From DATGHS01 sp035307785 (GTDB lineage: Bacteria; Planctomycetota; Planctomycetia; Gemmatales; Gemmataceae): a stretch of DNA of 12,651 bases. Numbering within the stretch: the stretch's first letter is position 1; every line of letters starts with the position of its first letter. The notes under the pieces are model-generated. The model worked only from the letters and a program-made list of their open reading frames with translations, had not been told where the DNA came from and made no database searches. Shown piece after piece: positions 1-5,890 of this stretch. A program made the position numbers and the translations under genes. The DNA lies in the NCBI GenBank assembly GCA_035307785.1, contig DATGHS010000037.1:1-12651 (forward strand). The letters are read 5' to 3'.

Positions 1-55
1 TTTCAGGGCCCGTATCCGCCAAACCGTCGTCTGTTGATTGGGGGGAGAGACTCTT

Positions 56-1015
56 ATGCGCTGCACCATATCCATTGCCTTCACGGTTCTTCTGCTTTGC
101 AGCACAAATCCCGCCTGCGCGCAGGAGACGCAAGAAGCCTACATTCGCGTGCAGCTTCCCACCGCGGATACCAAGCTCGAAGTGCAAGGCATCATGACCA
201 AGCAGGACGGCGCGAGTCGCTTCTTCAAATCGCCGCCGTTGGAACCCGGCAAAAGCTACGCCTACGACATGAAGGCCACCTGGACCGAGAACGGCAAGCA
301 AGTGGTGCGCGAAAAGACCGTCAAGATCATGGCCGGTTTAATCACCGAAGTTGATTTCCGCACTACTGAGGTGCCGGTCGAAGTTGAACCGCCGGGCCCC
401 AAGGTGAAGATTGGTCCTGACACGCAACCGAAGGTAGAACCCAAAGTCGAACCCAAAGTTGAGCCCAAGGTCGAGCCCAAAGTTGAGCCCAAGCCGGACG
501 CTAAAGTAAGCAAAGTGCCGGCGCCCGAGGTGTCGCCGAAATTGGATGCCCCGTTTGTTCCTTCGCCACCGCAAGTCGTCGACAAAATGCTGGAAATGGC
601 GAAGGTAAAGGAAGGCGACGTCGTACACGATTTGGGCTGCGGTGATGGCCGGATCATAATCGCAGCAGTCAGCAAATTCAAAGCGAAAATGGCCGTGGGC
701 ATCGACATCGACCCGGCTCGCATCAAGGATTCCAACGCGAACGCCAAGCTAGCCGGCGTCAAGGACAAGACTCAATTCGTGCTGGGAGACATTCTCAAGC
801 TCACGGAAAAGGACCTGGCGGGCGCCACCGTGGTCACGCTTTACCTCCGGTCGAACGTGAACGAGCAACTCATGCCATTGCTGAAAAAGCTCAAGCCGGG
901 CACTCGGATCGTGTCGCACGATTTCAAGATCGGCGACTGGAAGCCGGATGAGGAAGCGGATGTCCGCGTGCCCGACCAGGCGGCCCATTCCGTATATTTG
1001 TGGGTTGTCAAATAG
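56..1015 (+). CDS. Exported TIGR03000-domain / SAM-dependent methyltransferase fusion protein
   Basis: The protein has 319 residues. The start is ATG 56, preceded by a strong GGGGGGAGAG ribosome site at 40-49; a TTG at 38 in the same frame overlaps that site and is rejected. Residues 1-22 look like a Sec signal peptide (hydrophobic IAFTVLLL, cleavage after ACA). Residues about 27-100 match the TIGR03000 module of planctomycete exported proteins (SPPLEPGKSYAYDMKATW core). Residues 125-144 are five KVEP-type repeats. Residues about 168-319 form a class I methyltransferase: motif I DLGCGDG at 192-198, then GIDIDP and the VTLYL and LKPGTRIVSHDF blocks. These blocks resemble the FAM173-like lysine methyltransferase group, but the substrate is unknown. 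A SAM-dependent enzyme behind an export signal is odd, because SAM is cytoplasmic. The next gene starts 40 nt downstream and could be co-transcribed. Confident on domains, not on function. Confidence 0.9.
   Translation: MRCTISIAFTVLLLCSTNPACAQETQEAYIRVQLPTADTKLEVQGIMTKQDGASRFFKSPPLEPGKSYAYDMKATWTENGKQVVREKTVKIMAGLITEVDFRTTEVPVEVEPPGPKVKIGPDTQPKVEPKVEPKVEPKVEPKVEPKPDAKVSKVPAPEVSPKLDAPFVPSPPQVVDKMLEMAKVKEGDVVHDLGCGDGRIIIAAVSKFKAKMAVGIDIDPARIKDSNANAKLAGVKDKTQFVLGDILKLTEKDLAGATVVTLYLRSNVNEQLMPLLKKLKPGTRIVSHDFKIGDWKPDEEADVRVPDQAAHSVYLWVVK
428..487 (+). repeat. Five 12-bp in-frame repeats encoding PKVE units
   Basis: Five consecutive 12-nt units each encode Pro-Lys-Val-Glu and differ only at synonymous third positions (CCG/CCC, AAG/AAA, GTA/GTC/GTT, GAA/GAG). 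They form an extended charged linker between the TIGR03000 module and the methyltransferase domain. The third-position variation suggests selection on the peptide rather than a very recent slippage event, although copy number could still vary between strains. Confidence 0.9.
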
Positions 1016-1055
1016 CAGCACCCCAGTTCCGCACGATGCGCCGCGGAGCGGCACC

Positions 1056-2636
1056 ATGCAATACGACCTCATCATCATCGGCGCCGGCCACAACGGACTG
1101 GTGACGGCTGCGTATGTGGCCAAGGCCGGGTATAAGGTGTTGGTCCTGGAACGGCGCGAGGTGATCGGCGGGTGCTGTGTCACCGAAGAGCTTTGGCCGG
1201 GCTACAAGGTCTCCACTGCCGCGTATGTCAACAGTCTCTTTCGGCCGAAGATCATTCACGATCTGGAACTGAAGCAACACGGCTTCCAGATGCTGCCGCG
1301 CCATCCGTCGTCATTCACCCCCTTCCCCGATGGCCGTTACCTGCTGCTCGGCCCCGATGCAGCCCTGAATCACCGCGAAATCAGCAAATTCTCGACGAAA
1401 GATGCCGAAGCGTTGCCACGTTATGAAGCCATGTTGCTGCGTGTGGCCGATTTTCTCGAACCGCTGCTGGAAGAAACGCCGCCCGATCCGTGGGACGGAC
1501 TCACCGACGTCTTCAAACTCGCACAGATCGGCTGGCGCTTCCGCCGGCTCGGCAAGGACTCGGTGCCGGCATTAGAGATCCTCACCGGCGCCGCAAAGCC
1601 GATTCTCGACCGCTGGTTCGAGTCGGAGCAGCTCAAGGTCACGATGGCGACCGATGCCGTCATCGGCGTGCAGGCTTCGCCCTCAATGCCCGGCACGGCC
1701 TATGTCCTGTTTCACCACGTGATGGGCGAGTGCGACGGCGCTCGCGGCGTGTGGGGTTATGTTAAAGGTGGCATGGGCGCGCTCAGCCAGGCGATTGCAG
1801 ACGCGGCCAAAAAATACGGAGCCGAGATTCGCATCAATTCGCCGGTGGCCCGAATCCTGGTGCGCGACAACCGCGTTGCCGGCGTCGCCTTGCAAGACGG
1901 CACGGAGATTCAGGCTCGCTGCGTCGCTTCTAATCTCGATGCAAATGTCACGTTCCTGAAGTTGTTGGACCCGCAACAATTGCCGCCCGATTTCGTGCAA
2001 GCAATCCGGAACATCGATTACACGAGTGCTTCGCTGAAGATCAACTGCGCGATTAGCGAACTGCCCGAATTCAAGGCCTTGCCTGGCTCGGCCCTTGATC
2101 CACAGCATCGCGGCACTATTCACATCTGTCCCGATTTCGATTACCTGGAGCGGGCTTACGACGACTCGAAATACGGCCGGCCCTCGCAGTCGCCCATTTT
2201 GGAGTGCACCATTCCCACCAGCGCCGATGACAGCATCGCTCCACCGGGCAAGCACATTCTCTCCATGTTCGTGCAGTATGCCCCTTACCACCTGCGCGAA
2301 GGCAACTGGGACCAGATCAAGGAAGGCTTCGCCGACCGCTGCTGCGACATCCTCAACGACTATGCGCCGAATTTCAAGCGCTCGATCCTGCACCGGCAAG
2401 TGCTCTCGCCGCTCGATCTGGAGCGGACCTTTGGCCTCACCGGCGGCAACATCTTTCAAGGCGTCATGTCCCTCTCCAGCATGTTTTTCCTGCGGCCGAC
2501 CGCGGGTTACGCCAACTACCATACGCCGATCAAGGGGTTATACCTGTGCGGGGCGGCCACGCACCCCGGCGGCGGCGTGATGGGCGCCTGTGGCTTTAAT
2601 GCCGCGCGCGCGATTTTGCGCAACCGGGTCAGCTGA
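1056..2636 (+). CDS. NAD(P)/FAD-dependent oxidoreductase, PYROXD2 / phytoene-desaturase-like
   Basis: The protein has 526 residues. ATG 1056 is chosen because GGAG (1045-1048) lies 7 nt upstream and the FAD motif follows at once; the frame stays open back to 948, but that stretch overlaps the previous gene and encodes no conserved sequence. The N-terminal Rossmann motif is GAGHNG at residues 9-14, with an acidic residue at 32 ending the second strand (VLVLERR) and GG at 38-39. The C-terminal FAD-contact block, about residues 494-520, contains LYLCGAATHPGGGVMGACG, typical of the phytoene desaturase/PYROXD2 superfamily. Length is normal for that family. No carotenoid genes are nearby, so a carotenoid role is not supported; the redox substrate is unknown. 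No signal peptide is seen, so it is probably cytoplasmic. It may be co-transcribed with the gene ending at 1015. Confidence 0.92.
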   Translation: MQYDLIIIGAGHNGLVTAAYVAKAGYKVLVLERREVIGGCCVTEELWPGYKVSTAAYVNSLFRPKIIHDLELKQHGFQMLPRHPSSFTPFPDGRYLLLGPDAALNHREISKFSTKDAEALPRYEAMLLRVADFLEPLLEETPPDPWDGLTDVFKLAQIGWRFRRLGKDSVPALEILTGAAKPILDRWFESEQLKVTMATDAVIGVQASPSMPGTAYVLFHHVMGECDGARGVWGYVKGGMGALSQAIADAAKKYGAEIRINSPVARILVRDNRVAGVALQDGTEIQARCVASNLDANVTFLKLLDPQQLPPDFVQAIRNIDYTSASLKINCAISELPEFKALPGSALDPQHRGTIHICPDFDYLERAYDDSKYGRPSQSPILECTIPTSADDSIAPPGKHILSMFVQYAPYHLREGNWDQIKEGFADRCCDILNDYAPNFKRSILHRQVLSPLDLERTFGLTGGNIFQGVMSLSSMFFLRPTAGYANYHTPIKGLYLCGAATHPGGGVMGACGFNAARAILRNRVS

Positions 2637-2665
2637 CCATTCGCCTCTTTCGGCGTAGCATGATA

Positions 2666-2684
2666 GCACTCTTTGGGGGAGTGC
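2666..2684 (+). promoter_or_regulatory. Small hairpin overlapping a ribosome binding site
   Basis: GCACTC at 2666-2671 pairs perfectly with GAGTGC at 2679-2684 across a 7-nt loop. The ribosome site GGGGGAG (2675-2681) for ATG 2687 lies half in the loop and half in the 3' arm, so folding could reduce initiation. A six-pair stem can occur by chance, so function is only a possibility. Confidence 0.3.
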
Positions 2685-2686
2685 CT

Positions 2687-3406
2687 ATGAATGAAAGCGA
2701 AGAGCCGGAGCAACCCTGGAACGAAGCTCAATGGGAGAAGTTCCTGAAGGAGAGCGAAGTTCGCTCCGCCAAGTTCGGCGAATTGCTGGAAACGCTGATG
2801 GACCACCCCGACCGCGATGCCATTATCGACCGCGAAATGGGCTGGGACCGCGACGACGACCAGAGCCCGGCGATGGAATGGATGGAAGAAGCGTTGGAGA
2901 GCCAGGAAGATGATGACGATGACGATATTGGTAATGAAGATCCAACGCTTGTCATCGACGATGATGAAGAAGTCGAATCATCGATCGACGCCGATGACGA
3001 AAAGGATCCCTTTGAAGATCGCGAGTTGAAGAAGCTGCCGTATTACACCCGGGCGTTCGACTTTGGCCTGCACGTTCACGACGTGCTCAAGCCATACCTC
3101 AAGCCGGATGAAGAGGACCAGGACGAAGATTTCATCGACGCGCTGGCCAATGGCTTCAACATTGCCGCGAAGCTCGCCGGCGCCCACGGCATGGGCTGCG
3201 AAGACGATATGATTTGCGGCAACATCGTCTGCTGCAAGCGCTCGCTGGAAGCAGCCAACCATTGCCTGCGGGCGCTGAAGTCGCTGCGCGATCGCAAGCT
3301 TATGCCAGCCGAAGTCGCCAACCCGCTGCTCCAGGATGGCGAGGATGTGCGCGGGCTGGTGGAACAGCACATCGCAGATTTGCGCAGCAAGGTGTGGTGG
3401 CAGTAG
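2687..3406 (+). CDS. Acidic protein of unknown function with a cysteine-rich C-terminal half
   Basis: The protein has 239 residues. ATG 2687 is preferred because GGGGGAG at 2675-2681 is well placed; an in-frame ATG at 2660 would add nine residues (MIALFGGVP) and lacks a good ribosome site. Residues about 45-112 are extremely acidic, with runs such as EDDDDDD at 74-80 and DDDEE at 91-95; this part is probably disordered. Residues about 115-239 look helical and folded, with five cysteines close together (C171, C177, C182, C183, C193) around GCEDDMICGNIVCCKR. The spacing does not match an iron-sulphur or zinc signature I know. There is no signal peptide or membrane segment. I do not recognise the family. 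It is separated from the oxidoreductase by 50 nt, and its own leader contains the hairpin described at 2666-2684. Confidence 0.8.
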   Translation: MNESEEPEQPWNEAQWEKFLKESEVRSAKFGELLETLMDHPDRDAIIDREMGWDRDDDQSPAMEWMEEALESQEDDDDDDIGNEDPTLVIDDDEEVESSIDADDEKDPFEDRELKKLPYYTRAFDFGLHVHDVLKPYLKPDEEDQDEDFIDALANGFNIAAKLAGAHGMGCEDDMICGNIVCCKRSLEAANHCLRALKSLRDRKLMPAEVANPLLQDGEDVRGLVEQHIADLRSKVWWQ

Positions 3407-3431
3407 CCTAAACAAAAGGCATGGGCCGATA

Positions 3432-3812
3432 ATGTTGAGTATTTGTTCGACTCGCTGGTGGTGGCACGTAGGCCTTGCCGTTTTGCTATTTTCCGGGTTA
3501 TTCGGTTATCAACTCTCTAGACCTCCGTCGCCTTGGCAGCGCTATTGCCGCATTAGCAACGGTATGAACGAACAGGAAGTCAAGGCTCTATTGGGAACCC
3601 CCTGGCATTCACAGGATGGCGGTTATATTGGAACTTGCGGCATGGAGCCTTTGTCGAAATTCGGCGCAAGCAAGAAAACGACGTGGTTTTTGGGCACAGA
3701 ATACATCCAGGTCGGGTTTGACGATCACGGTGAGGTTAAGTGTAAGCGATGCTCGCCAGGATTATACCCGCCTACTCTACGCGACCGATTGTATTCCCTA
3801 ATAAAGATTTAG
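3432..3812 (+). CDS. Small membrane-anchored protein with a BamE/SmpA-like motif
   Basis: The protein has 126 residues. ATG 3432 is taken as the start because the N-terminal membrane segment follows directly; the frame is open further upstream but overlaps the preceding gene. The ribosome site is weak. Residues about 12-27 (HVGLAVLLFSGLFGYQ) form one transmembrane helix, so the rest is probably outside the cytoplasm. Residues 43-57 (NGMNEQEVKALLGTP) match the helix-turn signature of the BamE/SmpA/OmlA fold, followed by strand-like segments around 83-104. There is no lipobox, unlike true BamE, and no outer-membrane assembly genes are nearby, so it should not be called BamE. Four cysteines (C39, C69, C104, C107) lie in the exported part and could form disulphides. 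The gene is AT-richer by eye than its upstream neighbour. Confidence 0.75.
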   Translation: MLSICSTRWWWHVGLAVLLFSGLFGYQLSRPPSPWQRYCRISNGMNEQEVKALLGTPWHSQDGGYIGTCGMEPLSKFGASKKTTWFLGTEYIQVGFDDHGEVKCKRCSPGLYPPTLRDRLYSLIKI

Positions 3813-3817
3813 CACTC

Positions 3818-3833
3818 TTTGCAGAACTGCAAA
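3818..3833. other. Perfect 16-bp inverted repeat after the BamE-like gene
   Basis: TTTGCAG and CTGCAAA flank a central AA, 6 nt after the stop codon at 3812. It could be a weak hairpin or an operator. It has no T-tract behind it, so I do not call it a terminator. Confidence 0.4.
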
Positions 3834-3881
3834 CGGCGTCGCTTGAGTTTTGAATGCAGATCGTTGAACCCGGGCGAACAC

Positions 3882-3921
3882 TTTTCCCTCGGAGTATGGT
3901 TTTTTCCCTCGGAGTATGGTT
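3882..3921 (+). repeat. Perfect 20-bp tandem duplication over a translation start region
   Basis: The 20-nt unit TTTTCCCTCGGAGTATGGTT occurs twice without a mismatch, at 3882-3901 and 3902-3921. Each copy carries a CGGAG ribosome-like site and an ATG. The second CGGAG (3910-3914) is correctly spaced for ATG 3923. The ATG in the first copy (3896) is in frame with the downstream gene, and the ATG in the second copy (3916) is not, because 20 is not a multiple of three. Confidence 0.95.
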
Positions 3922-3922
3922 G

Positions 3923-4183
3923 ATGTGGCGCGTGATTTTGCGCATTTCCTACACCAGCGACTTCGGCTCGGGATTGCGCAATCGAGTCGTGCCGATTTTT
4001 CAAGCTCTCGGCCTTCACCATACCGCCACGGGCACTTTTGAGTCGCCTGCGGTGGATCGAGCGCAGGCAGCCAATCATTTATCACAGGTTTTGCAGGCCA
4101 TTACAAATCCGCAACAGTTCCCCGAAGTTCATTCTCAAGCTATTCTCAAGCATTTGTGGATATACATTGATAGAGTAGTCTAA
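3923..4183 (+). CDS. Small protein of unknown function
   Basis: The protein has 86 residues. ATG 3923 is chosen because CGGAG at 3910-3914 is 8 nt upstream; in-frame ATGs at 3896 and 3854 would add 9 or 23 residues. The sequence reads like a genuine small globular protein: a strand-like start (WRVILRISYTSD), a helix (RVVPIFQALGL), a strand (HTATGTFES), a longer helix rich in A, Q and L (about 46-60), and a final strand (LWIYIDRVV). This order would suit a ferredoxin-like alpha/beta fold as in Cas2/VapD-type proteins, but I see no catalytic signature and do not claim that identity. The next small gene begins 44 nt downstream with its own good ribosome site, so the two may be co-transcribed. 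There is no signal peptide. Confidence 0.65.
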   Translation: MWRVILRISYTSDFGSGLRNRVVPIFQALGLHHTATGTFESPAVDRAQAANHLSQVLQAITNPQQFPEVHSQAILKHLWIYIDRVV

Positions 4184-4227
4184 CGCGCCAGAGAATGAGC
4201 CGACGTCCAATAAGGAAGGATCTGAAA

Positions 4228-4449
4228 ATGCTTTCATTTTGCATTGTCAACGAAAATACAGAAGATACCTTGGGCACCGCTGATAGTCTCGAAGACGCCG
4301 TCCTTTTTGCGAAGGAAGTCGCGAAGCAGGCGGAGCCTGGCGATTTGATTTCCATTCTTGAAAGCGGAGGCATGGCGGTGAAACAATTCGTTCTCACGTC
4401 GGACGGAATAGTTAAAGAGCAGGCCGTTGCTGGTCAAGTTCGGCATTAA
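4228..4449 (+). CDS. Small protein of unknown function
   Basis: The protein has 73 residues. ATG 4228 follows AGGAAGGA (4213-4220) at 7 nt, one of the best ribosome sites in the window; the in-frame ATG at 4195 would add eleven residues with no such support. The pattern is a strand (LSFCIVNE), a helix (SLEDAVLFAKEVAKQA), a strand (DLISILES) and a final strand (KQFVLTSDGIVKE), so a compact alpha/beta domain is plausible. There are no DNA-binding, metal or membrane motifs. It sits between the unknown gene at 3923 and the ferredoxin-like gene at 4489, 39 nt away, so it may belong to a small transcription unit. I do not recognise the family. Confidence 0.65.
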   Translation: MLSFCIVNENTEDTLGTADSLEDAVLFAKEVAKQAEPGDLISILESGGMAVKQFVLTSDGIVKEQAVAGQVRH

Positions 4450-4488
4450 CGAGCGAAGTTCAAGCCGTGTCCAATCCGGAAACTCACC

Positions 4489-5532
4489 ATGCCCCGTTCT
4501 CGTCTCACCGTCGTTCTCTCGCAGTCGCCGAGCAAGCATCCGGCCAAGCGCGCGCTGGAAGAATCGATTGCCGCGGCCATGATCATGGAGCCCGGCATCG
4601 ATATGTCGGTGGTACCGCACCTGTACGACCTCGACGCGCAACACACCGGCCGGATGTTTCTCGAATCGGTTTCCGGCGACATGGTGGTGCTTAGCTGGCT
4701 CTTTCCACGGGCCGCATTCTGGCTGCTCGACCGCGACGGCATTCGCGGCCACTTCGGCGAGACGCAGATCAAGCCGCCGAATTTGGACGAGGATGAGGAA
4801 GAAGAGAGCGACGAACCGCCACCGGCCAAGGGCATCGGCCCGGCCGGCGAGATTCCCGACCGGCATATCTACTGCCTGAATTTGAACGACGCGAACAAGC
4901 ACGAGGCGTTTGTCGAAGAAATCCGCCGCATCGCGGCGGAATGCAAGCAGCGGCGCGAGGCGAAGCAAGCCGAGCTAGCTCGCAGCAATCCGACGTTAGT
5001 CTCACTCGGTCTGCCGAATGGCGTGAGTGCGGAAACCAATGGTGCGCCTTCCTTCTCGCAGGAACAAATGCTGACCGCCCCCGGCCGGCGCTGGTACCCG
5101 GTCATTGACTACAGCCGGTGCACCAATTGCCTGGAATGCCTCGATTTCTGCCTCTTCGGCGTCTATGGTGTGGACGGCCAGGAGCGGATTCTGGTCGAAA
5201 ACCAGGATAGCTGCAAGAAAGGCTGCCCCGCGTGCAGCCGCGTTTGCCCCGAGCAGGCAATCATGTTTCCCGATTACAAGAGCGCTGCCATCGCCGGCGC
5301 CCCGGTTGGCGCTATCGGCAGCTTGAAGATCGACCTCACCAAGCTCTTCGGCGGCGAATTGAAAGATGCCGTGGCGCAAGCGGTGCTGGAACGCGACCAG
5401 GAGCTTGTGAAAGACGGCCGCGATGCTGTGGGCATGAGCATCGGCATCCCAAAGCGCCAGCCCGACAAAGCCGCCGGGCCGAAGGATGATCTTGATAAGC
5501 TGGTGGATGATCTGGAGTCGCTGGGGTTGTGA
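4489..5532 (+). CDS. Two-cluster 4Fe-4S ferredoxin-like protein with an unknown N-terminal domain
   Basis: The protein has 347 residues; GGAAA at 4478-4482 supports ATG 4489. Residues about 1-90 form an unfamiliar alpha/beta domain (LTVVLSQSP and DMVVLSWLFPRAAFWLL). Residues 99-114 are an acidic, proline-rich linker (DEDEEEESDEPPP). A charged helix lies at about 138-165. The ferredoxin part is at about 204-262: C211-x2-C214-x2-C217-x3-C221, then C242-x3-C246-x2-C249-x3-C253-P. All eight cysteines for two 4Fe-4S clusters are present, with an insert of about 20 residues between the motifs, longer than in a simple bacterial ferredoxin. The C-terminal 90 residues are charged and helical. It is probably cytoplasmic, carrying electrons for an unknown partner; no oxidoreductase subunit lies beside it. 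The stop overlaps a possible GTG of the following frame, suggesting co-transcription. Confidence 0.85.
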   Translation: MPRSRLTVVLSQSPSKHPAKRALEESIAAAMIMEPGIDMSVVPHLYDLDAQHTGRMFLESVSGDMVVLSWLFPRAAFWLLDRDGIRGHFGETQIKPPNLDEDEEEESDEPPPAKGIGPAGEIPDRHIYCLNLNDANKHEAFVEEIRRIAAECKQRREAKQAELARSNPTLVSLGLPNGVSAETNGAPSFSQEQMLTAPGRRWYPVIDYSRCTNCLECLDFCLFGVYGVDGQERILVENQDSCKKGCPACSRVCPEQAIMFPDYKSAAIAGAPVGAIGSLKIDLTKLFGGELKDAVAQAVLERDQELVKDGRDAVGMSIGIPKRQPDKAAGPKDDLDKLVDDLESLGL

Positions 5533-5567
5533 CGCGCTTGTTGCCATTAATTATTTCGGAGATCAAG

Positions 5568-5792
5568 GTGGCTTCGTCCTTAGATAAAATCAAGAGCATT
5601 CTTTCGGCGCTCCCGAAAAACGACCGCGAAGAGCTTTTTGATCATCTATTGAGCACCCTTGATCCTGACGACGATGTGAGAGCGGATTGGCTCTGCGTCG
5701 CAGAACAACGAATCGCCGAGATTCGTTCGGGCCAAGCAGAGGGCATTCCGGCTGACGAAGCCTTGCAAAATCTCCTTGAACTGGAGAAATGA
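5568..5792 (+). CDS. Addiction-module antitoxin-like protein (TIGR02574 / PF09720 type), no toxin adjacent
   Basis: The protein has 74 residues. The GTG at 5568 is chosen because GGAG (5558-5561) lies 6 nt upstream; an in-frame GTG at 5529 that overlaps the stop of the preceding gene would add 13 residues. The sequence fits the putative addiction-module component family: an N-terminal helix, then LPKNDREELFDHLLSTLD, an acidic DPDDD turn, ADWLCVAEQRIAEIRSGQAEG, and IPADEAL near the end. In this family the gene is usually followed closely by a ParE/RelE-type toxin of about 100 residues. Here only 98 non-coding nt follow before the large amidohydrolase gene, so it is an orphan antitoxin, a remnant, or a regulator used for something else. 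Family assignment is fairly sure; function here is not. Confidence 0.8.
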   Translation: MASSLDKIKSILSALPKNDREELFDHLLSTLDPDDDVRADWLCVAEQRIAEIRSGQAEGIPADEALQNLLELEK

Positions 5793-5890
5793 AGGCGATC
5801 GAATTCCACTTGTTGGTTCCCCATTTCTTCCTTCCCTTCCCTTCCGTTTCGCGTAAAATCAGGCTTCCCCCTTCTTGAGGAGTAACCCTG
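5793..5890 (+). promoter_or_regulatory. Leader of the amidohydrolase gene with a pyrimidine tract
   Basis: These 98 nt hold a pure C/T run at 5824-5845, a TAAAAT hexamer at 5854-5859 that could be a -10 element without a convincing -35 partner, and the strong ribosome site GAGGAG at 5877-5882, 8 nt before ATG 5891. The T/C run is on the coding strand, but no stem precedes it, so it is not a terminator. A promoter here is likely only because a new long gene begins. Confidence 0.35.

Noticed and set aside
948..1055. N-terminal extension of the FAD oxidoreductase
   Set aside because: These 36 codons overlap the end of the methyltransferase gene, and ATG 1056 has a ribosome site and begins directly with the Rossmann fold.
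1683..2522. 279-residue minus-strand frame opposite the FAD oxidoreductase
   Set aside because: It is a shadow of a well-supported + strand gene, with no motifs and no ribosome site evident.
3432..3812. True BamE outer-membrane assembly lipoprotein
   Set aside because: Only a short motif matches, there is no lipobox cysteine after the hydrophobic segment, and no related assembly genes are nearby.
5824..5859. Terminator formed by the pyrimidine tract
   Set aside because: No inverted repeat precedes the tract, so it does not fit an intrinsic terminator.
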